Of a stretch of DNA of 64,000 nt, positions 24,481 through 32,625 are shown in pieces. Origin of the DNA: Streptomyces roseochromogenus subsp. oscitans DS 12.976 (GTDB lineage Bacteria; Actinomycetota; Actinomycetes; Streptomycetales; Streptomycetaceae); contig NZ_CM002285.1 of the NCBI RefSeq assembly GCF_000497445.1, positions 1,147,312 to 1,211,311 on the forward strand, given 5' to 3'. The notes beneath the pieces were generated by a model. That model saw only the letters and a list, made by a program, of their open reading frames with translations. It ran no database searches and was not told the origin of the DNA. Every line of letters begins with the position of its first letter. Positions within the stretch are counted from its first letter, which is position 1. The position numbers and the translations under genes are program-made.

Positions 24481-25611
24481 TCATAACCCCATGCTCCTTG
24501 CGACAACCTCCCGTTGAATCTCCGTCGTTCCCGAGAAGATGTTCAGCGGTATGGCGTTCTGAAGCTGCTGGCCGATGCCGTCCGCGGCCAGATACCCCCG
24601 CGCGCCGAACACCTGCACCGCGTCCAGCGCGTTGGCTACGGCGGCTTCGGCGACTGCCGTCTTGGCCAATGCGACCGCCTCCACGGCCGAACGGCCTTGG
24701 TCGAGGTACCAGCACGCGCGGTAGAGAAGCAGGCGGCTGGTTTCCAGCCTCAGTTTCATGGTGGCGAGCCGGTGGGAGATCGCCTGAAAGGTCCCGATGC
24801 TGCGGCCGAACTGCCGGCGACTTTGGGCATGGTCCACGCACTGGGCTAATTGAACCTCCATCGCACCCAAGTAGATCGCGGGCAGACAGGCGCGTTCCCA
24901 GATCATGGAGCGTTGGAAGATGCTGTTGCCCTGGTTCTCGGGGCCCAGCAGATAGCGGCCAGGAACCTTGCAGTCGGTGAACTCGACCTGCGCGGCGGCA
25001 CAGCCGTTCAACCCCATCTTGGCCAGTGGGGAGTTGATCCGCAAGCCGGGCAGCGTTCGGGGGACGGCGAACGCCGACATCCCCAGATAACCGGCGCTCG
25101 GTGTGGTGGCCGCGTAGGTGATGAAGACGTCTGCCAGCGGGGCGTTGCTGACGAAGGACTTCTTTCCGTTCAGGACGTAGCTGTCACTGTCGGCTACGGC
25201 TGTCGTGGCGAGTCTGCTCAGGTCCGATCCCGCGTCGTCCTCCGTCATCGCGTTCGCGGCGATCACGGTTCCCGAGGTCAGTCCGCGTAGCAGCTCGGCC
25301 CGCACCGGGTCGCCCGCGTGGTCGGTCAGGACCGTACCGCAGGCGAGCAGGTGTGCGGCGATCCCGAAGGCGAGGCCGGTGTCCGCGCCGCCGGCGCAGA
25401 ACGCTTCGAGGCACAGCGCCGTGTCCAGGGCGCCGAGCCCGCCGCCGCCGTGTTCCGTGGGCAGGCACAGGCCGGTCATGCCGAGTTCGGCCGCAGCCAG
25501 CCAGCTGTCCTTTCCAGCGACGCCATCGGGTTTCGCGGACGGCAGCTTGCCGGCCCCTGCGCGAATGTGGTCGACCCGCTGTTGCTGCTGTGGGCTGAGG
25601 TCAAAGTCCAT
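24481..25611 (-). CDS. cloN3: Prolyl-S-carrier flavin dehydrogenase
   Basis: 376-aa acyl-CoA dehydrogenase-family flavoenzyme converting L-prolyl-S-CloN5 to pyrrolyl-2-carboxyl-S-CloN5 by four-electron oxidation. Family segments: AMTEDDAGSDLSRLATTA (FAD), GKKSFVSNAPLAD, KMGLNGCAAAQVEFTDCKVP, FQAISHRLATMKLRLETSR and the C-terminal FSGTTEIQREVVARSM. Its start overlaps the end of cloN2 by 11 bp. The 118-bp gap to cloN4 shows no gene. Confidence 0.94.
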   Translation of the reverse strand: MDFDLSPQQQQRVDHIRAGAGKLPSAKPDGVAGKDSWLAAAELGMTGLCLPTEHGGGGLGALDTALCLEAFCAGGADTGLAFGIAAHLLACGTVLTDHAGDPVRAELLRGLTSGTVIAANAMTEDDAGSDLSRLATTAVADSDSYVLNGKKSFVSNAPLADVFITYAATTPSAGYLGMSAFAVPRTLPGLRINSPLAKMGLNGCAAAQVEFTDCKVPGRYLLGPENQGNSIFQRSMIWERACLPAIYLGAMEVQLAQCVDHAQSRRQFGRSIGTFQAISHRLATMKLRLETSRLLLYRACWYLDQGRSAVEAVALAKTAVAEAAVANALDAVQVFGARGYLAADGIGQQLQNAIPLNIFSGTTEIQREVVARSMGL

Positions 25612-26668
25612 CGGGCCGAGCCTCCTGGTTCCGTAAGGCGGCGGTGTCGAGGATTCGGATGACGGCCGCCTTGTATGTCACGCCCGGCGAGGAACCGCAG
25701 AGCAGCAGGTTGTCGCCGGGGCCGACCTTGCCCGTCGACAAGAGGTGGTGCAGGGCAGCGAGATGGTCGCCAGCCCCGAGGTGGCCGGTTGTCCGGCTGA
25801 ACTCCCAGGTCGAGCTTTCCAGCGAGAAACCGAGGATCTTCAGGTAGGAGGCGGCAGCCTGTCGCGGCATGCTGTGGATCACGACGGTCTTGATGTCGCG
25901 GGCGTCCACACCGGCCTCGTGGAGTGCCTGTTCCACGCACTCCAGGTTGTGCTTCTGGTGGCCCAGGAGGAACTGCACCCAAGTGCCGTCATCGGTCGCC
26001 TTCTGCTGGAAGCGTGCGGCTCTGGCACCGTAGTCCAGAAAGGTACCGGTGGTGGCGCCGGGCGGGAAAAGCGGCTCGCCGGCCCGGTGGACCTCCTCCA
26101 TCCCGGAGAAGGAAGCGGTGCATATGGACAACAGTTCCGCGAACCCCGGAGAAGTGCCCAGCACCACCGCGCCCGCGCCGTCACCCAGAAAGGCCAGCCC
26201 TTCGCCGGGATTCCATCTGTCGATCAGCGGGGTACCAAAATTGTCACTGGCGGTGATCAGTGCCCCGCCAACGTGAGGTGCGGACCTCAGATACGGGACG
26301 GCCAATTCCAATGCGCTGAAAGTCCCGTTGCAGCCATGCCTGAGTTCCACGGCCAGCAGATCGTCACCGAGCAGGTGTCGCTGGAGAAAGTACTGCGGTC
26401 CCCACCCGTCGGGTCCTTGGTGCCAAACCCCTGTGCAGAGCAACAGCCCGATGTCATCGGCGCTCAGCCCACTACTCTTGAGTGCTTGTTGTGCAGCGAT
26501 CAGCGCAATTTCGGGAGGGGAGACGTCGCCGGCGACGGCCACGCCAGTGATCCCGGAGGCGTCAGCAGCGTACTTCGAGACGAGCCCCTGCCGCACTGCG
26601 ACATCGACGCTCTCCGTCTTGGGCCGGAAGACTCCGATCCCGGCCACGTATATACCTGATGTCCGCAT
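25601..26668 (-). CDS. cloN2: KAS III-like pyrrolyl transferase between carriers
   Basis: 355-aa thiolase-fold protein of the 3-oxoacyl-ACP synthase III type. The active cysteine is in RHGCNGTFSALELAV and a histidine in VVIHSMPRQAA; GHLGAGDHLAALHHL matches the family C-terminal part. The known role of the homologue is to move the pyrrole-2-carboxyl group from CloN5 to CloN1 rather than to condense with malonate. ATG 26668 lies 10 bp after the cloN1 stop. Confidence 0.92.
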   Translation of the reverse strand: MRTSGIYVAGIGVFRPKTESVDVAVRQGLVSKYAADASGITGVAVAGDVSPPEIALIAAQQALKSSGLSADDIGLLLCTGVWHQGPDGWGPQYFLQRHLLGDDLLAVELRHGCNGTFSALELAVPYLRSAPHVGGALITASDNFGTPLIDRWNPGEGLAFLGDGAGAVVLGTSPGFAELLSICTASFSGMEEVHRAGEPLFPPGATTGTFLDYGARAARFQQKATDDGTWVQFLLGHQKHNLECVEQALHEAGVDARDIKTVVIHSMPRQAAASYLKILGFSLESSTWEFSRTTGHLGAGDHLAALHHLLSTGKVGPGDNLLLCGSSPGVTYKAAVIRILDTAALRNQEARPDGL

Positions 26669-26677
26669 CTGTTGCGC

Positions 26678-26965
26678 CTATGCCTCGGCAGCGGTGGCGC
26701 CGCCACCGTCCCGTCGCAGAACAAGATCCGCGATAGAACGTAGCGAGCTTGCTGCGCCCGGAGGAGTGTCGGCGGTCCAGTCGATGTGGAATTCTCTGCC
26801 CACCTTGTCGAGCAGCAGCGCGAGCGTGAGCGAGTCCACCCCCAGGCTCACCAGCGGTGCGGTGGCAGACGTCGCCGCCCCCGCTGGTCGCTGGTCCCAG
26901 ACGTCGTTCAGCAGTATTTCCAGGCGGGTAAGGACGTGCTCAAGCTCGGTGGGCCCACTTACCAT
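26678..26965 (-). CDS. cloN1: Acyl carrier protein presenting pyrrole-2-carboxyl
   Basis: 95-aa carrier with the pantetheine serine in LVSLGVDSLTLALLL. It receives the pyrrole acyl group from CloN5 through CloN2 and presents it to CloN7. ATG 26965 is preferred: GGGGGAA lies nine bases upstream, and it overlaps the cloM stop in ATGGTAA. An in-frame ATG at 26983 (six more residues) is possible. A short Ala-rich tail follows the helical core. Confidence 0.92.
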   Translation of the reverse strand: MVSGPTELEHVLTRLEILLNDVWDQRPAGAATSATAPLVSLGVDSLTLALLLDKVGREFHIDWTADTPPGAASSLRSIADLVLRRDGGGATAAEA

Positions 26966-28131
26966 CTCGCGTAATTCCCCCATCGATTGTGTTCCACTGT
27001 GTCGTGCTCGAGGGCCAGTGCCACCAGGTCCTGGGCCACCTCGGTTGGTTTCGGTCGGCTCGCGTTCTCGTTGGCGAGTTGGCTTGAGACCGCGCGGTAC
27101 GGGCCGTCTCCGGTGATCAGCGCGCAGGCTGCTGCGATCCGCGCTGGGTCATCGGTGTCGTGCGGCAGGCTCATGCCCGCGCCGACTGCGGTGATTCGCT
27201 CAGCATTGGCGAAATGGTCGGCGAAGTGCGGGATGACCAGTTGCGGCACGCCGAACGACGCCGCCGCCATGGTGCTCCCGGAGCCACCGTGGTGCACGAT
27301 CGCGGTGCAGGTCGGCAGCAGGTCGCACAGCGGGATCCGCGCGGCACGCACACCGCCGGGCAAGTGACCCAGCAGCGGCCGGTGGCGCTCGTCGATGGCG
27401 ATGACCACCTCATGGTCCAGAGCCACCAGTTCATCCAGCAGCAGCCGCCACAGCGGTGCGACCTGCGGATCGCGCCGGGGCAGGGACGTGCCCAGGGTCA
27501 GGCATACCCGGGGCCGGGCCGACGGCCCGGCCAGTAGCCAATCGGGCACGCAGGCCGGGCCGTTGTAGGGCACATACCGCATGGGCGTGGTCGCCACCGC
27601 GTCCGAAGGCTGGAGGCTGTCGGGACACACGTCGATCGTCCGGGCCGGTCTCCCCAACGGGGACAGCCCGAGTACTGCCAGTTCGGTGTCCAGGGCCGCA
27701 ACCGCGGCGCTCAGCAGTCGCTGGGGCGGGGCCAGGCCGTAGGAGTGCCGCACCCAGGGCACGCCGGCAATCGCCGCTGCGGCAGGCCCGGCCAGCTCCA
27801 TCGGTTCGGCGATCACCAGGTTCGGGTGCCACACGTCGACGAGTGCACGGATGGCGGGCAGCGCTCGGATACCGCTCTCGGCGCACCGGTGGCCGGTGCT
27901 CTCAGCCGGGCTCACCGGACCGCCGGACGGGCCTGCCGGTCTGAACAGCTCGACCGGGTCAATCGGGTCCAGCACGGCCGCGCCAGGCAGTCCGGCTGCC
28001 GTCACCACCGGGAGGAACTCACGGTCGGTGGCGACCAGCACGGTGTGCCCGGCCGCCTGTAGCGCCCAGGCGAGCGGCACCATGGGAAACAGGTGGCCGA
28101 TACCGGGCAGGCTCGTGAACAGCACTCTCAT
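26959..28131 (-). CDS. cloM: L-noviosyltransferase (GT-B fold)
   Basis: 390-aa glycosyltransferase moving L-noviose from its dTDP donor to the 7-OH of the aminocoumarin. N-terminal RVLFTSLPGIGHLFPMVPLA is the acceptor-domain signature. The C-terminal donor site is HHGGSGSTMAAASFGVPQLV (family HxG...GxP pattern), then PHFADHFANA. ATG 28131 has GAGGTGAG upstream and excludes a 23-residue extension. It overlaps cloN1 by 7 bp and follows cloL by 13 bp. Confidence 0.94.
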   Translation of the reverse strand: MRVLFTSLPGIGHLFPMVPLAWALQAAGHTVLVATDREFLPVVTAAGLPGAAVLDPIDPVELFRPAGPSGGPVSPAESTGHRCAESGIRALPAIRALVDVWHPNLVIAEPMELAGPAAAAIAGVPWVRHSYGLAPPQRLLSAAVAALDTELAVLGLSPLGRPARTIDVCPDSLQPSDAVATTPMRYVPYNGPACVPDWLLAGPSARPRVCLTLGTSLPRRDPQVAPLWRLLLDELVALDHEVVIAIDERHRPLLGHLPGGVRAARIPLCDLLPTCTAIVHHGGSGSTMAAASFGVPQLVIPHFADHFANAERITAVGAGMSLPHDTDDPARIAAACALITGDGPYRAVSSQLANENASRPKPTEVAQDLVALALEHDTVEHNRWGNYARW

Positions 28132-28144
28132 CGAATGACTCACC

Positions 28145-29728
28145 TCACCTGTCCACCAGCACGTCCGGGCTCTCACCGCGAGCCTCAGCGCTGACCTCAC
28201 GGATCCGCAGCCGATCCACCTTCCCGGTGTTGTTGATCGGGAACTGCCGCCAGCGGACGAACCGGATCGGAGCGTGCGTCGGGGTCATGGCCTGCGCGAC
28301 GTGGTCGCGCAGAGCGGCGAAACTCGGGGCGCCGTCGGTGCTGAGCACGACGGCGGCGTGCAATTCCTCGATCAGGTCCGACCGGCGGTGGCCGTACACG
28401 CACGCATCCACCACGCCGGGACAGCCGACGAGTACCTTCTCCACCTCGGTCGGACTGACTCGCGTGTCCTGCACTTTGACCATCTCGTGCATCCGGCCGA
28501 ACAGCCGCACGTACCCGCGTTCGTCAACGGAGCCGAAGTCGCCGGTATGCACCCAGCCGTCCCGGACCACCCGCGCGGTGTGCTCAGGATCGGCGACATA
28601 GCCGCCCATGGCTTCCGGGCTGTGCACCACCACCTCGCCGATCTGGTTGACCGGCAGGTCTCGTCCTGTTTCCGGGTCGCGGATGGCGATAGTGACCCCT
28701 GGCATCGCCTGGCCCACGGTGGCCAGCAGTTCAGGACGTTCGTGGTCGGCCTCGCGGAGCACGGTGATCCGACCGGCCTCGGTGGAGCCGTAGGACTGGG
28801 CCAGCACGCCAGGCAACACTGTGGCCGCCTCCTGCAGGCGTTCCGGCGATGCGGGGCAGCCGAGGTACAACAGGTGTCGTAACGAGGACAGGTCCGCGGT
28901 GCGGACATCGGGGTGGTTGAGGATCGCGTAGAGCTGCGCCACGCCCATGACCGTCTCGGTGATCCGGTGCTGCGCGACATCGCGCAGGAAGTCGCCGGGG
29001 TCGAACTTCTCACGCAGCAGCACGCTCCCGCCGGCGGCCAGCGCCATGTCGACGATCAATCCGGCTGTGTGGCTCACCGCGGTCATGGCCAGGTAAGCCG
29101 GCCGGGGATGCATGGCCCCGCCGAGTACCGACGCGTTCCACGACCGGAACAGTCTGCACACGCCCTTGGGTTGACCGGTGGTGCCGCTGGTGTAGAGGAC
29201 CATCGCCAGCTCGGGTGCCTGGGGCGCGAATTCCACCGACACGTCCTCGACCGGCCGGCCGTCGACGGTCACCGTGCCGGACGCCGGATGACCGAGGCCG
29301 CACAGCACCAGCTTGTCCGGAACCGTCTCGTTGACGGTCTCGGCGAGCTGAGCATTGCGCTCGTCGAACACCAGTACGGATGCGCCTGCTTCACGCAGCA
29401 TCCGGACCCGGGTGGTCACCGGCAGGTCGTGCGTCACGGTGCCGTGATTGGCCCCGGTGATGTACACGACCGATGCGCCCAGCAGGTGTGCGGCATAGCG
29501 GACGATCAGCATCCATGGGCTGTTCACCTGGGTCAGGATGGCCACCGCGTGGTCGCGTGCCACACCTGCCTCGCGCAGTGCTGTCGCGACCCGCTGTACC
29601 GATCGGTGGAGCTCCGTGCCGGTGATTACCGTGTCCCGCCACCGGACAACCGGTTGCGCGCCGTCCCGGGTCGCCTCGGCGAGGATGCGGGTGACGTAGT
29701 GCTCCGGTCCGTGGTCCTTGTTCGCCAC
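28145..29728 (-). CDS. cloL: Novobiocic acid synthetase-type amide ligase
   Basis: 527-aa adenylate-forming enzyme that activates 3-dimethylallyl-4-hydroxybenzoate and forms the amide bond with the aminocoumarin amine, with no carrier domain. Motifs: [16 protein letters not shown] (P-loop), [32 protein letters not shown] (ATP aspartate), [15 protein letters not shown] (hinge) and the catalytic lysine in [14 protein letters not shown] 29728 has AAAGGTAG upstream and lies 6 bp after cloK. Confidence 0.95.
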   Translation of the reverse strand: MANKDHGPEHYVTRILAEATRDGAQPVVRWRDTVITGTELHRSVQRVATALREAGVARDHAVAILTQVNSPWMLIVRYAAHLLGASVVYITGANHGTVTHDLPVTTRVRMLREAGASVLVFDERNAQLAETVNETVPDKLVLCGLGHPASGTVTVDGRPVEDVSVEFAPQAPELAMVLYTSGTTGQPKGVCRLFRSWNASVLGGAMHPRPAYLAMTAVSHTAGLIVDMALAAGGSVLLREKFDPGDFLRDVAQHRITETVMGVAQLYAILNHPDVRTADLSSLRHLLYLGCPASPERLQEAATVLPGVLAQSYGSTEAGRITVLREADHERPELLATVGQAMPGVTIAIRDPETGRDLPVNQIGEVVVHSPEAMGGYVADPEHTARVVRDGWVHTGDFGSVDERGYVRLFGRMHEMVKVQDTRVSPTEVEKVLVGCPGVVDACVYGHRRSDLIEELHAAVVLSTDGAPSFAALRDHVAQAMTPTHAPIRFVRWRQFPINNTGKVDRLRIREVSAEARGESPDVLVDR

Positions 29729-29734
29729 CAGTGA

Positions 29735-30472
29735 CTACCTTTCGCGAAGTAGAGGTACTTCCGCTGGGGAAGCGGCGACGTAGATCGCCTGCCCGGTGAT
29801 TCCGGCAGCTTGCTCGTCGACCAGAAACTCCGTCACGTGCGCGACCCCGTCCGCGTAGGAGCCCGCGCTGTCGTTGACTGCCGGTTGGTGCGCCGGGGCC
29901 CGGCTGTCGACCGCGCAGTCGGCGGGCGCGATGAGGTTCACGGTGATACCGGACCTCGCCAGCTCCAGCGCCGCGGACCGGGTGAAACCGATCAATCCGG
30001 CCAGCACGGGTTGGGAGGTGCGCCAGGCATTTTCGCTGACGTCTACCGGCTCGGTGACGATGATGATCCGTCCGCACCGGTGGTGCAGTAGCTGGCCCGC
30101 CCCAGCCTGGCAGCATACAAACGCCGGGCGCAGCGACCGTCGTACCAGGGTATAGCGCTGTTCGTCCGCGAATTCGTCCTCGGGCAACCCGTCCGGCACC
30201 GGCTCTGGTCCGACGCAGGTGACCAGCACGGCCGGGCTGCTCAGCTCGGTACGCACCTGGCCGAAAGCGACACCGACCGACCTGGCGTCGGTCAACTCGG
30301 CCTCAACGGTGATGCACCGCCTGCCGGACTCCTCGATCCGTCTGACAGTTTTGTCGGCCGCCGTGAATTCGGTGTCCAGCAGGGCGACGTCAAAGCCCCC
30401 CGCCGCCAACCTGAGCGCGACCGCGAGCCCCGTGTGCTCGCTGCCGCCGGCCACGACCGCGACTCCTGTCAT
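29735..30472 (-). CDS. cloK: Degenerate SDR partner of CloJ
   Basis: 245 aa with a short-chain dehydrogenase fold: a modified nucleotide loop (VVAGGSEHTGLAVALRLA) and LAGLIGFTRSAALELARSG. It lacks a YxxxK catalytic pair at the expected place, as known for NovK, which is needed only as a structural partner of NovJ in oxidising beta-hydroxytyrosyl-S-carrier to the beta-keto form. ATG 30472 overlaps the cloJ stop as ATGA, consistent with a fixed-ratio complex. Confidence 0.92.
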   Translation of the reverse strand: MTGVAVVAGGSEHTGLAVALRLAAGGFDVALLDTEFTAADKTVRRIEESGRRCITVEAELTDARSVGVAFGQVRTELSSPAVLVTCVGPEPVPDGLPEDEFADEQRYTLVRRSLRPAFVCCQAGAGQLLHHRCGRIIIVTEPVDVSENAWRTSQPVLAGLIGFTRSAALELARSGITVNLIAPADCAVDSRAPAHQPAVNDSAGSYADGVAHVTEFLVDEQAAGITGQAIYVAASPAEVPLLRER

Positions 30473-31245
30473 CGCCGACCACCTTCCACGTGGATGGTCT
30501 CCCCTGTGAGGTAGCCCGATTCCTGCCGGGTGACAAAGGCCACCGCCGCGGCGATTTCCTCAGGCGTCCCGATCCGGCCCACGGCCGAGGACATCGCCGC
30601 CTCCAGCAGGGCCGTGTCCCGGTCCACGCCGAGCCGTTCGATCAGCTCGTCCACCATCGGCGTGGCCACGAAGCCCGGTGCGATCGCGTTGACCGTCACG
30701 CCGTGAGGACCCAGTTCGGCCGCGAGCGTGCGGGTGAACCCGGCAATCGCGCCCTTCGCGGTCGCATAGTTGGTCTGACCTGCATTGCCGCGCGCGGCCA
30801 CAGAACTGAAGTTGATGATCCGGCCGTGCCCCTGCCGGCACATGTGCCTGCCGACCGCGAACGAACAGCGCATGGTGCCGCCGAGGTTGACGTCCAGGAC
30901 CGTGTCCCACTCCTGGTCGCTCATGGTGAGCAGCAGCCGATCCTGGTTGACCCCGGCGCAGTTCACCAGCACGTCGACGTGACCGAACTCCTCGACGGCC
31001 GAGGCGACCGCGGCCGTCACCGCGTGGGCTACGGCGACGTCACAGCCGATCCCGCGGGCCCGTCCGCCAGCCGCGCGGATGGCTGAGACGGTGGCTGTGG
31101 TGTCCTGTTCGGCGCGGTCCACGACGATCACCGCCATGCCCTCCGCGGCAAGGCGCTCGGCCGTGGCCGCGCCGATGCCCCGGCCGGCTCCGGTGACCAT
31201 GGCGACCGGCTCGTAAGCCACTGGGGATCCGGCGGGCCCGGTCAT
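30469..31245 (-). CDS. cloJ: Beta-hydroxytyrosyl dehydrogenase (SDR), catalytic partner
   Basis: 258-aa classical short-chain dehydrogenase. NAD(P) loop TGAGRGIGAATAERLA, NCAGVNQDRLL, the catalytic serine in IINFSSVAARG, YxxxK in TNYATAKGAIAGF, and a C-terminal SGYLTGETIHVEGG. With CloK it oxidises beta-hydroxytyrosyl-S-CloH to the beta-keto thioester. Its ATG at 31245 has no strong ribosome site of its own but overlaps the stop of the small frame 31242-31379 (ATGA), so coupling from that frame is likely. Confidence 0.94.
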   Translation of the reverse strand: MTGPAGSPVAYEPVAMVTGAGRGIGAATAERLAAEGMAVIVVDRAEQDTTATVSAIRAAGGRARGIGCDVAVAHAVTAAVASAVEEFGHVDVLVNCAGVNQDRLLLTMSDQEWDTVLDVNLGGTMRCSFAVGRHMCRQGHGRIINFSSVAARGNAGQTNYATAKGAIAGFTRTLAAELGPHGVTVNAIAPGFVATPMVDELIERLGVDRDTALLEAAMSSAVGRIGTPEEIAAAVAFVTRQESGYLTGETIHVEGGRR

Positions 31246-31379
31246 CGGGTTGCGCTCCGCGGTCGGCGCGCCAACCGATTCCGCTCGATGTACGCAAGGC
31301 GGACTGCCCGGCGATCCGAGCAGAACTCGGTGCCCTGCCCGTCCTCGAATGCGTTGGCCGCGTCGGCAGTGCTCGTCAT
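31242..31379 (-). CDS. Small 45-codon ORF coupled to cloJ
   Basis: A short frame in the cloI-cloJ gap: MTSTADAANAFEDGQG at the start and RRPRSATR at the end. Its ATG at 31379 has GGGGGGA seven bases upstream, the strongest ribosome site in the gap, and its TGA overlaps the cloJ ATG as ATGA. The peptide has an acidic N-terminal half, one cysteine and a basic C-terminal half. I recognise no family. It is either a real small protein or a leader frame that loads ribosomes onto cloJ. Confidence 0.6.
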   Translation of the reverse strand: MTSTADAANAFEDGQGTEFCSDRRAVRLAYIERNRLARRPRSATR

Positions 31380-31398
31380 GTGCACGTCCCCCCGGCCT

Positions 31399-32622
31399 TC
31401 AGACCGTGATCCTGATCGGCAGTGAGCTCATCCCGTGCAAGATGCTGGAGTAGATCCACCGCTCTTCGCCGATCTGCTCCAGGTCGCCTACCAGCCGGCG
31501 CAGCCCGTCGAGCACGGCGTAGACCTCCATCCGGCCGAGGTAGTGGCCGAGGCAGTAGTGCGAGCCGTAGGCGAAGGTGAAGTGCTTGTTCGGGGTGCGG
31601 GCGAGCTTGAACTCGTCCGCTGCATCGAAGATGGCCTCATCTCGGTTGGCCGAGGAGATCCACACGCTGACCACATCGCCGGCCTTGATCTGCTGGCCAT
31701 TGATCACGACGTCTCCGGTTGCCTTCCGGCCACCGTGCAGCGACGGCACGGTCCAGCGCAGTGCCTCCTCGGTCGCCGTCTTCAGATCGACATCGCCGTT
31801 CTTCAGGGCGCGCCACTGGTCGGGATTCTCGATCAACGCGAGGATCGTGCCGGTGATGGCGTGTCTGCCGGTCTCGTCGCCGCCGATCATCAGCCCGTAG
31901 CAGTTGGCTACCTGCTCGGCTGCATTGAGCGGATGGCCGTCGATCCGGCAATTCGCCAGCAGGCTGACCATATCGTCCCGGTCACCACCACGACGCTCCT
32001 TGAGCAACTTGCTGAAATACAGGAGGATTTCATTCTTGGCGACCCAGCCCTCCTCAGGAGTTTCGTCCGCGTAGTCCGTGCTCCACGCGTGCGCGGTCAA
32101 GCCAAGCAGGTATTTCCGGTCTGTCTGGGGAATTTCCAACAGGTCGCAGATGGCACCCAGCGGCACGTTCGCCGCGATGTCCTGCGCGGCATCGCATTCG
32201 CCTCGGTCCAGCGCTGCCAGCAGCAGCCCGTCAACAGTTTCCCGCAGCGAGTTGGCGATGAGGTCGAGCATCTGCGGCGAAAATCCCTTGGACAACAAGT
32301 TGCGCACCTGGTGGTGGCGCACACCGTCGGTGACGGCGAGCATGGCGCCCGAGGCCGAGTCACCGCCAGTCAGCAAGGTCGCCAGCGCGTTACCGTGCTC
32401 CGTGGTGAAGTGCGCCTTGTCCTTGTACACCTCGTTCACGTCGGCATACCGGCTGATCACCCAGAAGCCGGGCTGCTCACCCCGTGGCTGCTGCCAGTAC
32501 ATCGGCCGATTGGCCCGCAGGTAGCGGAAGACCTCACCGAGCTCGTACTCGGCGTGCAGAATCGGCGAGGCCAGGTCGATCTGTTCGAGTTCGTCGGGAG
32601 ACACCGTGGGACGGGTGCTCAT
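31399..32622 (-). CDS. cloI: Cytochrome P450 tyrosyl beta-hydroxylase
   Basis: 407-aa P450 that beta-hydroxylates L-tyrosyl bound to CloH. The oxygen-activation helix is YGLMIGGDETGRHAITG, the ExxR pair lies in TATEEALRW, and the heme loop is FAYGSHYCLGHYLGRME with the ligand cysteine. Ferredoxin and reductase partners are not in the window. ATG 32622 has GGGGAG upstream and lies 3 bp after the cloH stop. Confidence 0.95.
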   Translation of the reverse strand: MSTRPTVSPDELEQIDLASPILHAEYELGEVFRYLRANRPMYWQQPRGEQPGFWVISRYADVNEVYKDKAHFTTEHGNALATLLTGGDSASGAMLAVTDGVRHHQVRNLLSKGFSPQMLDLIANSLRETVDGLLLAALDRGECDAAQDIAANVPLGAICDLLEIPQTDRKYLLGLTAHAWSTDYADETPEEGWVAKNEILLYFSKLLKERRGGDRDDMVSLLANCRIDGHPLNAAEQVANCYGLMIGGDETGRHAITGTILALIENPDQWRALKNGDVDLKTATEEALRWTVPSLHGGRKATGDVVINGQQIKAGDVVSVWISSANRDEAIFDAADEFKLARTPNKHFTFAYGSHYCLGHYLGRMEVYAVLDGLRRLVGDLEQIGEERWIYSSILHGMSSLPIRITV

Positions 32623-32625
32623 CTC

